Shown: piece after piece, positions 1 through 7,856 of the stretch
Layout of the letters: the number at the start of each line of letters is the position of its first letter
Numbering within the stretch: position 1 is the stretch's first letter
From: an uncultured Enhydrobacter sp.
GTDB lineage: Bacteria; Pseudomonadota; Gammaproteobacteria; Pseudomonadales; Moraxellaceae
Reading direction: 5' to 3'
Assembly: GCA_946222995.1 (NCBI GenBank)
Contig: CAMIOS010000036.1
Location: 1 to 19,751, forward strand
DNA: 19,751 nucleotides
Notes under the pieces: generated by a model
Database searches by the model: none
Told to the model about the DNA's origin: nothing
What the model saw: the letters and a program-made list of their open reading frames with translations, nothing else
Made by a program: the position numbers and the translations under genes

Positions 1-457
1 CGCCACGGTCTTGGAATACTTTGATAACCTCGTCACGCGGTGTCATTTTTTTGATGACATCGTAATCTTGGTTAATCAATTGCGTCATGCGAGCTTCGAT
101 TTTTTCCATATCTTCGGGCGTGAAAGGTCGCTCGCTGTAAATATCATAATAAAACCCATCTTCGATAACCGGACCAATCACCATTTTGACATCAGGATAC
201 AGTTGTTTGACGGCATGACCCAAAAGGTGGGCGGTCGAGTGGCGGATGATTTCCACGCCCTCATCATCTTTTGGGGTGATGATTTGTACAGTCGCGTCAA
301 TGGTAATCGGGTCGCTGGCATCGACCAGCTTACCATTGACACGCCCTGCAACGGTAGCCTTGGCAAGCCCTGCGCCGATAGATTGGGCGATTTCCATCAC
401 GGTGGTTTGCCCGTCGAATTGTTTAACATCCCCATTGGGTAAAGTGATTGCGACCAT
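1..457 (-). CDS. thrS: Threonyl-tRNA synthetase, N-terminal part
   Basis: This is the first 152 codons of ThrRS, which charges tRNA-Thr with threonine in the cytoplasm; the rest lies beyond the left edge. The translation starts MVAITLPNGDVKQFDG, a TGS domain, followed by GLAKATVAGRVNGKLVDA. The second (editing) domain then begins, with HSTAHLLGHAVKQLYP carrying the His-x3-His pair used to remove mischarged serine, followed by IGPVIEDGFYYD. It aligns from memory along its length with E. coli ThrRS. The start is the ATG at 457, preceded by an AGGAGA ribosome site at 463-468. The catalytic core and anticodon-binding domains cannot be judged here. The gene is transcribed away from the 5'-nucleotidase gene at 738. 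Its leader carries a hairpin that may serve for autoregulation. Confidence 0.96.
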   Translation of the reverse strand, partial: MVAITLPNGDVKQFDGQTTVMEIAQSIGAGLAKATVAGRVNGKLVDASDPITIDATVQIITPKDDEGVEIIRHSTAHLLGHAVKQLYPDVKMVIGPVIEDGFYYDIYSERPFTPEDMEKIEARMTQLINQDYDVIKKMTPRDEVIKVFQDRG

Positions 458-480
458 AAAAGTCTCCTGATATTGGCGTT

Positions 481-520
481 GGTAGTGATGTTTGCTACTA
501 TCAAACATATATCCGCTACC
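481..520 (-). promoter_or_regulatory. thrS leader hairpin, possible ThrRS operator
   Basis: In the mRNA sense the thrS leader contains ATGTTTG, a 7-nt loop ATAGTAG, then CAAACAT: a perfect 7 bp stem (488-494 with 502-508). An outer GGTAG/CTACC pairing (481-485 with 516-520) extends it. The loop has the layout of an anticodon loop: U in the position 33 slot, AGU in slots 34-36, A in slot 37. The G and U in slots 35-36 are the bases E. coli ThrRS reads in tRNA-Thr. The loop sits about 40 nt upstream of the ATG. E. coli thrS is repressed by ThrRS binding a tRNA-like leader hairpin. The hairpin is seen in the sequence; the operator role is inferred. Confidence 0.5.
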
Positions 521-558
521 GTTTGGATGAGTAAAAAAGTAAAATATGAAAACGCTTG

Positions 559-587
559 ATTATAGCAAGATTTCAAACCAAGCAAAA
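559..587 (-). promoter_or_regulatory. Probable thrS promoter
   Basis: On the minus strand a perfect TATAAT (559-564) is preceded by TTGC, giving an extended -10 of the form TGnTATAAT. Weak -35 candidates lie at 580-587 (TTGCTT at 15 bp, or TTTTGC at 17 bp). Transcription would start around 550 and leave a leader of roughly 95 nt that contains the hairpin at 481-520. Identified by eye only. Confidence 0.55.
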
Positions 588-678
588 GCGGTAAAATGGG
601 TGTGCTAGCTGAGAGGCGGCAAGGTTTACATTAGCAAACACACAACAGATTTTCATCTGTTTTAACGTATAATTTTGC

Positions 679-707
679 GTTAAATTTTATGACCTAGACT
701 TTATAAT
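679..707 (+). promoter_or_regulatory. Candidate promoter of the 5'-nucleotidase gene
   Basis: A perfect TATAAT lies at 702-707, 30 bp before the start codon. The hexamer 17 bp upstream, GTTAAA (679-684), is a poor -35 match. The -10 makes a promoter likely, but the -35 assignment is uncertain. Confidence 0.4.
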
Positions 708-737
708 CTGTACTTTTTAACCCAAATAGGTACCGAC

Positions 738-1778
738 ATGGCAGTTGATTTTTCTAATACGTTGATTGTGGCGGTATCGGCAACCGCCTTATTTGATTTA
801 TCCGAATCCGAAAGCTTTTTTAATCAAGCGTTGGCAGATGATCCCACCACTGCGATTGATAAATTCCGTGCCTACATGATAGAGCGAGAAAATGACCGAC
901 TTGCCACAGGTACAGGCTATCCGCTGATTAAAGCCTTGCTGAATTTAAACGGCCATTTGTCGCAACCTGAAACCTTGGGTGAAGTGGTATCGCCCCTTGT
1001 CGAAGTGGTGATTATGTCCAAAAACACCCCCGATACGGGCATTCAAGTGCTCAATGCGTTGCGGTCACATGGTTTGCCCATCACGCGCTCGGCATTTACG
1101 TCAGGCGAGGGCGTGGCTGACTATGTGGCAGATTTTAAGGTAGATTTATTTTTGACCACCAACCACGACGACGCCCAACAAGTCACCGATGCAGGCGTTT
1201 GTGCGTGTGCGATTTTAGACGCCCCACCAATTGACATGAAAGAGCTTGACACCGACCAACTACGCATTGCCTTTGATGGCGATGCGGTGTTGTTTGATGA
1301 GGCAGGGGAATTGCTATCGCAGCAGCAGGGCTTGCAAGCGTTTCACGATTATGAAGCCAAAATGAGCGATGTGCCGATGAATAAAGGTCCTTATGCGGAC
1401 TTCTTAATAAAGCTGTCCAAACTACAAAAACGCTTGCCTTCAAAAATCAAACACCCACCGATTCAGATTGCCCTAGTTACGGCTCGTAATGCGCCTGCCG
1501 ACTTGCGCGCGATCAAAACCTTGCGAAACTGGGGTGTGAATGTGGATTTGGCATTTTTCTTAGGCGGGCTTGATAAAACGCATGTATTACAAACCTTTGC
1601 CCCGCATATTTTCTTTGATGACTCCATCAAAAATTATGACTCTGCCAAAAGTGTGGTACCATCAGGACTTGTGCCGTATAGTTCAACGTCGAAATTATAT
1701 GCCAAACCCAGTGACATTCAACCTCGCAACTTGTTAGAATTACCCGATGAAAAAATCGTAACATCCAAAATGCCATAA
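738..1778 (+). CDS. 5'-nucleotidase, cytosolic cN-I type
   Basis: A 346-residue soluble protein resembling the 5'-nucleotidase family related to eukaryotic cN-I (PF06189), which removes the 5' phosphate from nucleoside monophosphates. Visible HAD-like motifs in order are FDGDAVLFD (Asp180 and Asp182, the nucleophile and acid/base pair), LVTARNAP (Thr248, Arg250), the lysine of GGLDK (Lys280) and FFDDS (Asp294/Asp295, metal binding). There is no signal peptide or membrane segment. The N-terminal half (LIVAVSATALFDL, then the TGYPLIKALLNLN stretch) also fits the family. The start at 738 follows AGG at 728-730. The gene stands alone between divergent thrS and convergent actP and ends in a strong terminator. 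The family is clear; the preferred nucleotide cannot be told from sequence. Confidence 0.87.
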   Translation: MAVDFSNTLIVAVSATALFDLSESESFFNQALADDPTTAIDKFRAYMIERENDRLATGTGYPLIKALLNLNGHLSQPETLGEVVSPLVEVVIMSKNTPDTGIQVLNALRSHGLPITRSAFTSGEGVADYVADFKVDLFLTTNHDDAQQVTDAGVCACAILDAPPIDMKELDTDQLRIAFDGDAVLFDEAGELLSQQQGLQAFHDYEAKMSDVPMNKGPYADFLIKLSKLQKRLPSKIKHPPIQIALVTARNAPADLRAIKTLRNWGVNVDLAFFLGGLDKTHVLQTFAPHIFFDDSIKNYDSAKSVVPSGLVPYSSTSKLYAKPSDIQPRNLLELPDEKIVTSKMP

Positions 1779-1783
1779 CCGTA

Positions 1784-1812
1784 AAAAACCGCTTAATCTT
1801 TAAGCGGTTTTT
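1784..1812. terminator. Bidirectional terminator, 5'-nucleotidase / actP
   Basis: A 13 bp perfect inverted repeat (1784-1796 with 1800-1812; core ACCGCTTAA / TTAAGCGGT) has a 3-nt loop. It carries a T-run on the plus strand and an A-run (a T-run in the minus transcript) on the other side. It sits just past the stop of the plus-strand nucleotidase gene and 20 bp past the stop of actP, so it can end both convergent transcripts. Confidence 0.88.
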
Positions 1813-1832
1813 ATTTTTATCACAATAGACAC

Positions 1833-3554
1833 TTAATGGTCAGACGCCCCCGCCGCCCCAATCCCTGTCAAGGAGCGAACATATTGGGCATCATAGCCCG
1901 CAATGTCCATCGCCGCACGAGGCGATTTGTCCATCATTGAGACCAACCAAGACACAAAAAATGCAATCGGAATACTAAAAATCGCAGGATTTTTATACGG
2001 AAAAATCGCTGCTGTATGGTGCATGACATCGACCCACACCGTTGGCCCCAATACAATCAATAAAACAGCAATCATCAGGCCTGTCGAGCCACCAATCACT
2101 GCCCCTTTGGTGGTCAAGCCTTTCCAAAACATCGACAATAATAAAATCGGAAAATTGGCAGATGCCGCGACCGCAAACGCTAGACCCACCATAAAGGCGA
2201 TATTTTGCTTTTCAAACACAATTCCCAAGATAATCGCCAATACACCCAAAGCGACCACCGTCATTCGAGACACGTTCATTTCTTCGGCATGGGTAGCCGT
2301 GCCTTTTTTAATCACATTTGAATATAAATCATGGCTCACCGCTGATGCGCCCGACAAGGTCAAACCGGCAACCACCGCCAAAATCGTGGCAAAAGCAACG
2401 GCTGAAATAAAACCTAAAAATAAATTACCACCCACCGCTTCTGCCAAGTGAATCGCCGCCATGTTGGCCCCGCCAATCATTTCAACTTTGCTCACGCCAT
2501 CTTTAACCACGGTTTCAAAAAAATGCGGGTTGTCTTTGGTCACAAGCATAATCGCGCCAAAGCCAATGATAAAGGTCAAGATATAAAAATAGCCGATAAA
2601 CCCTGTGGCAACAAACACCGATTTACGGGCTTGTTTGGCATCGGGCACTGTGAAAAAACGCATCAAAATATGCGGTAAGCCTGCTGTACCAAACATCAAG
2701 GCAAGACCGAGTGATAATGCATCAATCGGATTACTCACAAGCTTACCAGGTGCCATAATTGCTTCATGTTTATCATGAATTGCCACCGCTTGTTTAAACA
2801 TTTGCTCTGGGCTAAAACCCGAATGATACAACACCATCAATGCCATAAACGTCGCCCCCGATAGCAGCATCACCGCCTTGATAATCTGTACCCACGTGGT
2901 CGCAAGCATCCCGCCAAACAGCACATACGCCACCATCAAAATCCCGACAATCACCACCGCCCACAGATAATCAAGTCCAAATAATAGTTGAATTAGCTTA
3001 CCTGCCCCGACCATCTGGGCAATCAAATAAACCAATACCACAATGAGCGTGCCTGAAGCGGCAAATAACCGTACGGGCGTCTGGGCAAAGCGATACGATG
3101 CCACATCGGCAAAAGTAAATTTACCCAAATTACGTAACCGTTCTGCAATCAAAAATAGCACCAACGGCCACCCGACCAAAAATCCCGTCGAATAAATTAA
3201 CCCATCATAACCGCTACTAAACACCATCGCCGAAATACCCAAAAACGACGCCGCAGACATATAATCGCCCGCAATTGCCAAGCCGTTTTTAAAACCAGAA
3301 ATGCCACCGCCTGCGGTATAAAAATCAGTGGTGGTTTTATTTTGCTTAGACGCCCAATAGGTAATACCCAGCGTAAACAACACAAACAACAAAAACATCA
3401 AAATCGCAGGCACATTAACCGCCTGTTTTTTTACCTCGCCTGTTAAGGCATCTGCCCAAGCAGGCAGTTGGGCAAATAGCCCCACTGCTGCCAGAGCAAA
3501 GATTTGAAATGTCTTTCGCCAAGCCAAGCGGCGAGTCAAAGTTGGTTGTAACAT
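1833..3554 (-). CDS. actP: Acetate/cation symporter ActP
   Basis: A sodium/solute symporter family protein (SSS) that takes up acetate and related short acids across the inner membrane. The N-terminus has a signal-like segment (FQIFALAAVGLFAQLPAWA), as in E. coli ActP. A series of hydrophobic spans follows, with typical stretches such as TTDFYTAGGGISGFKNGLAIAGDYMSAASFLG (given here only as a landmark) and GTAGLPHILMRFFTVPDA. Length (about 573 residues) matches the family. Start choice: a GTG at 3560 touches the AAGGAGG ribosome site (3561-3567), whereas the ATG at 3554 lies 6 nt from it, so the ATG is preferred and the protein starts MLQPTLTRR. It lies 46 bp after yjcH in one operon. The acetyl-CoA synthetase gene that precedes this pair in E. 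coli is absent here. Confidence 0.94.
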   Translation of the reverse strand: MLQPTLTRRLAWRKTFQIFALAAVGLFAQLPAWADALTGEVKKQAVNVPAILMFLLFVLFTLGITYWASKQNKTTTDFYTAGGGISGFKNGLAIAGDYMSAASFLGISAMVFSSGYDGLIYSTGFLVGWPLVLFLIAERLRNLGKFTFADVASYRFAQTPVRLFAASGTLIVVLVYLIAQMVGAGKLIQLLFGLDYLWAVVIVGILMVAYVLFGGMLATTWVQIIKAVMLLSGATFMALMVLYHSGFSPEQMFKQAVAIHDKHEAIMAPGKLVSNPIDALSLGLALMFGTAGLPHILMRFFTVPDAKQARKSVFVATGFIGYFYILTFIIGFGAIMLVTKDNPHFFETVVKDGVSKVEMIGGANMAAIHLAEAVGGNLFLGFISAVAFATILAVVAGLTLSGASAVSHDLYSNVIKKGTATHAEEMNVSRMTVVALGVLAIILGIVFEKQNIAFMVGLAFAVAASANFPILLLSMFWKGLTTKGAVIGGSTGLMIAVLLIVLGPTVWVDVMHHTAAIFPYKNPAIFSIPIAFFVSWLVSMMDKSPRAAMDIAGYDAQYVRSLTGIGAAGASDH

Positions 3555-3600
3555 AATCACCCTCCTTGGTGATAAACTAAAATAGTAACCAATATGGCAC

Positions 3601-3945
3601 TCATTTGCCGTGTTGAATGTCTTGCACCACCTTTTGGGTCAAGACATCAAATTCACCATTGGCTTTATGCACATAAATACCCGTCAATATGATCGAAATT
3701 AAAATTACCGCGAGTCCCAAATAGATGCCCCAGGTCGTGGTACTACCAGCTGACACGGGCGTCGCAAATAGCTCAGGATTGACCCCTAATGTGATCATAT
3801 AAATAAAATACATTAAAATCGTAATCAGGGTAAACGAGCGGCTTAAACTTGATTTTTTTCGAGCCATCTCGATAAAGTCGGGGTTATTTAAAATTTGATT
3901 GACATGGGCGTGTGAAAGCCCAGCATTGGCATTATCATTACGCAT
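3601..3945 (-). CDS. yjcH: DUF485 membrane protein YjcH
   Basis: A 114-residue inner-membrane protein of the DUF485 family. It has two hydrophobic segments, about residues 38-54 (FTLITILMYFIYMITLG) and 72-91 (TWGIYLGLAVILISIILTGI), followed by YVHKANGEFD near the C-terminus, a family hallmark. Its function is unknown. It is found in front of actP in many proteobacteria and is presumed to assist or regulate that transporter. The start ATG at 3945 follows AGGAGG (3950-3955). It is the first gene of the pair with actP, with a candidate promoter at 4032-4060. Confidence 0.92.
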   Translation of the reverse strand: MRNDNANAGLSHAHVNQILNNPDFIEMARKKSSLSRSFTLITILMYFIYMITLGVNPELFATPVSAGSTTTWGIYLGLAVILISIILTGIYVHKANGEFDVLTQKVVQDIQHGK

Positions 3946-3971
3946 ACAACCTCCTGTTTTGGTAGCTAATG

Positions 3972-3986
3972 ATCATTTAAAATGAT
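3972..3986. promoter_or_regulatory. Palindrome in the yjcH-actP leader
   Basis: ATCATTT-A-AAATGAT is a perfect 7 bp inverted repeat around a single base. A second small hairpin, TCATC/GATGA (3997-4001 with 4007-4011), lies beside it. Both lie between the candidate promoter and the yjcH start, so they could be an operator or a leader structure. No regulator is identified. Confidence 0.35.
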
Positions 3987-4031
3987 ATGCTTTGTTTCAT
4001 CTTCCTGATGATGACCTATTATTAAACAAAA

Positions 4032-4060
4032 ATTATAAAAGAAGCCAGCAATTTTTTAAA
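4032..4060 (-). promoter_or_regulatory. Candidate promoter of yjcH-actP
   Basis: On the minus strand a perfect TATAAT (4032-4037) follows TTTAAA (4055-4060) at a 17 bp spacing. It lies about 90 bp upstream of the yjcH start. The -35 matches consensus at four of six bases. Confidence 0.5.
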
Positions 4061-4134
4061 AATACACAAAAAAAATTTATGGATACAGCGTATGGATTGA
4101 TAAAAAATGTTTTATCTAAGGGTTAGTTCGTTAG

Positions 4135-4478
4135 TTAATTAGTTAGTTGCTTTGCTTCACCCAATAGTTGATTGAAATCTGTATTATCTGTCACATTGCC
4201 TTGTTCGAGTAAAATCAAACTATCTACGCTGCTCATAGGGCTAAAATTTGACAAAATATTGGCACAAAATTTTGCCCAACCCATCGGCATGGCTACAATT
4301 AACAGTAAAATCGTTATCTGCTAACGCCAAAATCGCTGTATCGCCCCTTACTGCCAACAAAGGCAATGTCAAAGTGTGGCTCTGCGCCGAGATCTGATAA
4401 ATTGACCCAGCGTTTTAACCCTTAATGTTTGGCAATCTTGGCAAGCTTAAATGGGGTAATGTGATGTACATTTTCCAT
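4135..4478 (-). pseudogene. Decayed unidentified gene
   Basis: This otherwise empty stretch contains coding-like pieces in all three minus-strand frames. From an ATG at 4478 one frame reads MENVHHITPFKLAKIAKH, a stop, then RWVNLSDLGAEPHFDIAFVG. A second frame continues GDTAILALADNDFTVNC. A third gives MPMGWAKFCANILSNFSP, then SSVDSLILLEQGNVTDN, and finishes with LLGEAKQLTN and a stop at 4135-4137. Placed end to end, the pieces make one plausible protein of about 110 residues broken by a stop and at least two frameshifts. I do not recognise the family. Three GTTAGTT copies (4122, 4130, 4142) lie at its end. It could be chance openness, but the protein-like composition of adjoining pieces argues for decay. 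Confidence 0.4.
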
Positions 4479-4494
4479 TATTTTGTGACCATAA

Positions 4495-4525
4495 AAAAAG
4501 AGGCTTTGTATTAAAGCCTCTTTTT
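4495..4525 (-). terminator. Terminator of the glycine-zipper gene
   Basis: A 13 bp inverted repeat (4495-4507 with 4513-4525; core GAGGCTTT / AAAGCCTC) has a 5-nt loop. It is followed in the minus transcript by a run of seven T. It begins 18 bp after the stop codon at 4544. Confidence 0.88.
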
Positions 4526-4543
4526 AAATAAACTAACTAGCAG

Positions 4544-5878
4544 TTAATGTTGAATGCGATACCAAGCATCACGAGCCGCTAGACGAGCTTGATCCCAAGT
4601 TAAACGTGACTGACCTTTAAATTGGTCCCAATCGTTACGCAAATCAGCTTCCACACTTTCAAAATCGTTGGCGGTATTGAAGTGATGGCGTGCACGATAT
4701 CCATAATCATACGCGGTACGATAGTCTGTGTCGTAATCATAACCTTGTGTATAATAAGTGGTGGTGTTGTAATTATTACGCCAGTAAGTGTCTTCTTCAG
4801 TATTACCTTCAAGTGTATTTGCTACTGCGTTACCCGTAGCAGCACCTGCTACTGCACCAACACCTGCACCCACCAATGAACCCACTGGTCCACCAACTGC
4901 CCCTAAAGCTGCACCAGTTGCTGCACCTGCTGCCATACCGGTACCGCTGGCTACTGGGTTGGCTTCTTTACGTTGTTCACCCGCTTCAGTGGGGTTAACC
5001 GCTTCACCCACTTCCTGACCCGCTGCACCGCCAGCTACTGCACCAATCGCACCGCCGACCAATGTACCCACAGGACCTGCTACTGAACCAATTGCCGCCC
5101 CAGTTGCCGCCCCACCTAACGCACCGGTACCGCTAGCGACAGGGTGTGGTTTTTCATAAGCATCTTCTGTGGTGGTTGGGTTAACCGCTTCACCGGCTGC
5201 ATGACCGGCTGCACTGCCTGCCATTGCACCAATTGCACCACCAACCAGTGTGCCAACTGGACCTGCCGCCGAACCGACCGCAGCACCCGCTGCAGCACCG
5301 CCTAGAGCACCGGTACCTGTGGCAACAGGATGGCCTTTTTCTTCACCCTCTGCATAGCTACCTGCAGTACGTAAACGTGGTGAATATTCACGACCAGAGA
5401 TACGCGCATCGGTACGATCCCAGCCATCACGAATTGCTTCTTTTGCATCAGCCCATGCTAAACGTGAATTACCCTTTACTTCATTCCAACTACGCTCTAA
5501 ATCTGATTCAACGCTATCAAATGTTGTACCCGCTGGGTATTTTGCACGGTTAGCATAACCTACCGCATAGGCGGGTTGATAATCATTGGTATAATCATAG
5601 CCATCTTTATAATAAGAAGTTTGTGAATAAGTATCATTCCAGTAGCTATCTTCAACAGTAGGATCGATAGCTTCACCCGCTTCATGACCGGCTGCACCAC
5701 CTGCGATAGCACCGATCGCGCCACCAATAAGCATACCCAATGGACCACCAATGGCACCAATTGCAGCGCCTGCTGCGGCACCGCTAAGACCGCCAACAGC
5801 AGTACCAATAGGGTGTGAACCAGGTTCACCTGTGATAGGGTCACGATTTAAGTTTGCGTCATTTATGTTATCTGCCAT
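4544..5878 (-). CDS. Glycine-zipper repeat protein with duplicated tail module
   Basis: A 444-residue protein built from two module types. Module A is a glycine-zipper stretch of about 50 residues (G/A-rich, with GGPLGMLIGGAIGAIAG and VNPT-type ends) and occurs four times: about 22-73, 183-234, 245-296 and 307-354. Module B is a Tyr-rich stretch (YW, YY, GYDY, DY) followed by an amphipathic helix of the form DFESVEADL...GQSRLTWDQARLAARDAW. It occurs at 79-155 and again at 365-441, giving the order A-B-A-A-A-B. Glycine zippers usually insert into or pack within membranes, but there is no signal peptide or lipobox, so location is uncertain. The B helix resembles stress-related CsbD-like or YdaS-type short repeats only loosely. 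The start ATG at 5878 follows GAGGAAA (5884-5890). The gene is single, with its own terminator. Confidence 0.82.
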   Translation of the reverse strand: MADNINDANLNRDPITGEPGSHPIGTAVGGLSGAAAGAAIGAIGGPLGMLIGGAIGAIAGGAAGHEAGEAIDPTVEDSYWNDTYSQTSYYKDGYDYTNDYQPAYAVGYANRAKYPAGTTFDSVESDLERSWNEVKGNSRLAWADAKEAIRDGWDRTDARISGREYSPRLRTAGSYAEGEEKGHPVATGTGALGGAAAGAAVGSAAGPVGTLVGGAIGAMAGSAAGHAAGEAVNPTTTEDAYEKPHPVASGTGALGGAATGAAIGSVAGPVGTLVGGAIGAVAGGAAGQEVGEAVNPTEAGEQRKEANPVASGTGMAAGAATGAALGAVGGPVGSLVGAGVGAVAGAATGNAVANTLEGNTEEDTYWRNNYNTTTYYTQGYDYDTDYRTAYDYGYRARHHFNTANDFESVEADLRNDWDQFKGQSRLTWDQARLAARDAWYRIQH

Positions 5879-6207
5879 GATTGTTTCCTCAATGAATTAT
5901 TAGAATAAAATGCACTATTCACTACGATTTTTTGTGCGAATAGTAACGATTGTTTAGATAAAAAATTCATTTTTTCATCTAGTACGACTTCTATATTAGC
6001 TAAATTTTTAAACTATTCTGTTAGTAATTCAGCTTGGTTGCGTTGATTTTGGTAAAAGAAACCTTAAAAAACGTTATGTTTAGTAACTAATTTAAATATT
6101 TTGTAGCGGTAGAATTTATTAACCATTTGTGCGCTATCCTTGATACAATAGCACATTAAATTTTTGCATAGTTTTTATGCTTAAGCACGTTGTTATGGTG
6201 AGGCTAT
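5879..6207. other. Divergent intergenic region before guaA
   Basis: An AT-rich spacer of 329 bp between two divergent genes. It must hold promoters for both, but no clear -35/-10 pair stands out. TACAAT at 6144-6149 is the best -10 on the guaA side. A small hairpin, GCATA-GTTTT-TATGC (6166-6180), lies in the guaA leader. No ORF, tRNA or recognisable riboswitch is seen. Confidence 0.5.
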
Positions 6208-7791
6208 ATGTCAACTACAGATGGTATCAAACAAGACCGTATTTTGATTTTGGATTTTGGCTCACAGTACAGCCAACTTATTGCGCGCCGTGTGCGTGAA
6301 GCGGGTGTATTTTGTGAAATGTACCCCTATGATATCGCAACCCAGTGTATCAAAGTCTTTGGGGCAAACGGGGTAATTTTATCGGGCGGTCCTGAAAGTG
6401 TGCATGCCGCTGATAGTCCAACCATTAATGAGGCGGTGTTCGAACTAAACGTACCTGTACTGGGCATTTGTTATGGCATGCAAGCAATGGCAGCGCGTTT
6501 TGGTGGCAAAGTTGCGCCAAGTGATCATCAAGAATTTGGGGCTGCCACCATCACTGTTGCCGATAGTAGCAGCGAGCTATTAAAAGATATCGAAGATGAG
6601 CCCAAAAAATTGCATGTGTGGATGAGCCATGGTGATAAAGTGGTGGGCTTGCCAACAGGCTTTACCGTGACTGCAAGCACACCAAGCTGTCCAATCGCTG
6701 CGATGGCAAATGATGACAAAAAATATTATGGCTTACAGTTTCACCCCGAGGTCACTCATAGCCTCCAAGGTGAAGCGATTTTGGGTCGGTTTGTACACCA
6801 AATTTGTGGCTGTGCCAATGCATGGACCCCCGACAATATCATCGATATGCGAGTGGCACAGTTAAAGGAACAAATTGGGGATAAACAAGTCCTGTTAGGG
6901 TTATCGGGCGGTGTGGATAGTTCAGTGGTTGCCGCCTTGTTGCACAAAGCCATTGGGGATCAATTGACCTGTGTGTTTGTGGACAATGGGCTGTTACGGC
7001 TCCATGAAGGCGACCAAGTGATGCAAATTTTTGCCGAAAATATGGGCGTCAAAGTGATACGGGTGGATGCTGAAGCGCGATTCTTATCGGCATTAGCAGG
7101 CGTGAGTGATCCTGAAGCCAAACGCAAAATCATTGGCAAAACCTTTATTGATGTTTTTGCCGATACCGCGCGGGAGCTTTCGGGTGAAGGTGAGGGGATT
7201 GACTTTTTGGCACAGGGCACGATTTATCCGGATGTCATCGAATCTGCCAAGAGCCACCAAGGCAAAGCGCATGTGATTAAATCGCATCACAATGTTGGCG
7301 GTTTACCTGAGGACTTACAATTTAAATTGGTCGAGCCACTACGCGATTTATTCAAAGATGAGGTGCGTAAGTTGGGGATAACTTTAGGGTTACCGCATAA
7401 GATGATTTATCGCCATCCTTTTCCAGGACCTGGCTTGGGTGTACGAATTTTGGGCGAAGTCAAAAAAGAGTATGCCGATATTTTACGCCTAGCGGATGCT
7501 ATTTTTATACAGGAGCTCGAAAAATCAGGTTGGTATGATAAGACCGCCCAAGCCTTTGCCGTATTTCAACCTATTAAATCGGTGGGTGTGGTCGGTGATG
7601 GCAGACGTTATGCCTGGGTGATTGCATTGCGCGCGGTTGAAACCATTGACTTTATGACCGCCCGTTTTGCCCGTTTACCGTACGATTTGATTGAAACAGT
7701 GTCCAATCGCATTATGAATGAAATCAAAGACGTGTCACGGGTGACTTATGATGTCTCAAGTAAGCCTCCTGCGACCATTGAGTGGGAATAA
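6208..7791 (+). CDS. guaA: GMP synthase (glutamine-hydrolysing)
   Basis: Converts XMP to GMP using glutamine and ATP, the last step of guanine nucleotide synthesis, in the cytoplasm. The 527 residues match the usual length (E. coli 525). The N-terminal class I amidotransferase domain shows GVILSGGPESV, the catalytic cysteine in VLGICYGMQ (Cys88) and the His-Glu pair in LQFHPEVTHS. The ATP-pyrophosphatase domain starts with the P-loop LGLSGGVDSSVVA. The C-terminal dimerisation domain contains HPFPGPGLGVRILGEV and ends SKPPATIEWE, the standard terminus. The start ATG at 6208 follows GGTGAGG (6197-6203). No guaB is adjacent. The 3' end is intact and shows no integrated element, although guaA ends are used by some islands. 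Confidence 0.98.
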   Translation: MSTTDGIKQDRILILDFGSQYSQLIARRVREAGVFCEMYPYDIATQCIKVFGANGVILSGGPESVHAADSPTINEAVFELNVPVLGICYGMQAMAARFGGKVAPSDHQEFGAATITVADSSSELLKDIEDEPKKLHVWMSHGDKVVGLPTGFTVTASTPSCPIAAMANDDKKYYGLQFHPEVTHSLQGEAILGRFVHQICGCANAWTPDNIIDMRVAQLKEQIGDKQVLLGLSGGVDSSVVAALLHKAIGDQLTCVFVDNGLLRLHEGDQVMQIFAENMGVKVIRVDAEARFLSALAGVSDPEAKRKIIGKTFIDVFADTARELSGEGEGIDFLAQGTIYPDVIESAKSHQGKAHVIKSHHNVGGLPEDLQFKLVEPLRDLFKDEVRKLGITLGLPHKMIYRHPFPGPGLGVRILGEVKKEYADILRLADAIFIQELEKSGWYDKTAQAFAVFQPIKSVGVVGDGRRYAWVIALRAVETIDFMTARFARLPYDLIETVSNRIMNEIKDVSRVTYDVSSKPPATIEWE

Positions 7792-7807
7792 ATTGGGTTA
7801 AACACAA

Positions 7808-7833
7808 AAAAGGCGATCAGGTTATCGCCTTTT
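7808..7833. terminator. Terminator between guaA and the cheX-like gene
   Basis: AAAAGGCGAT (7808-7817) pairs with ATCGCCTTTT (7824-7833) around a 6-nt loop. On the minus strand the T-run is longer (six T), so it can end the signalling operon as well as guaA. It lies 17 bp after the guaA stop and 24 bp past the stop of the convergent gene. Confidence 0.75.
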
Positions 7834-7856
7834 GCCTTGGTGGCATAGGTGGCATA

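Noticed and set aside
1903..2451. 182-codon plus-strand ORF inside actP
   Set aside because: It mirrors the actP coding frame and has no ribosome site. ActP is unambiguous.
4122..4148. GTTAGTT repeats as a regulatory array
   Set aside because: Three short low-complexity copies with irregular spacing at the end of a decayed gene. No supporting context.
5224..5553. His/Leu-rich plus-strand ORF inside the glycine-zipper gene
   Set aside because: An artefact of antisense reading through Gly/Ala-rich repeats.
7740..7800. guaA 3' end as an island attachment site
   Set aside because: Some islands use the guaA end, but here no integrase lies beside it and the gene runs straight into its terminator.
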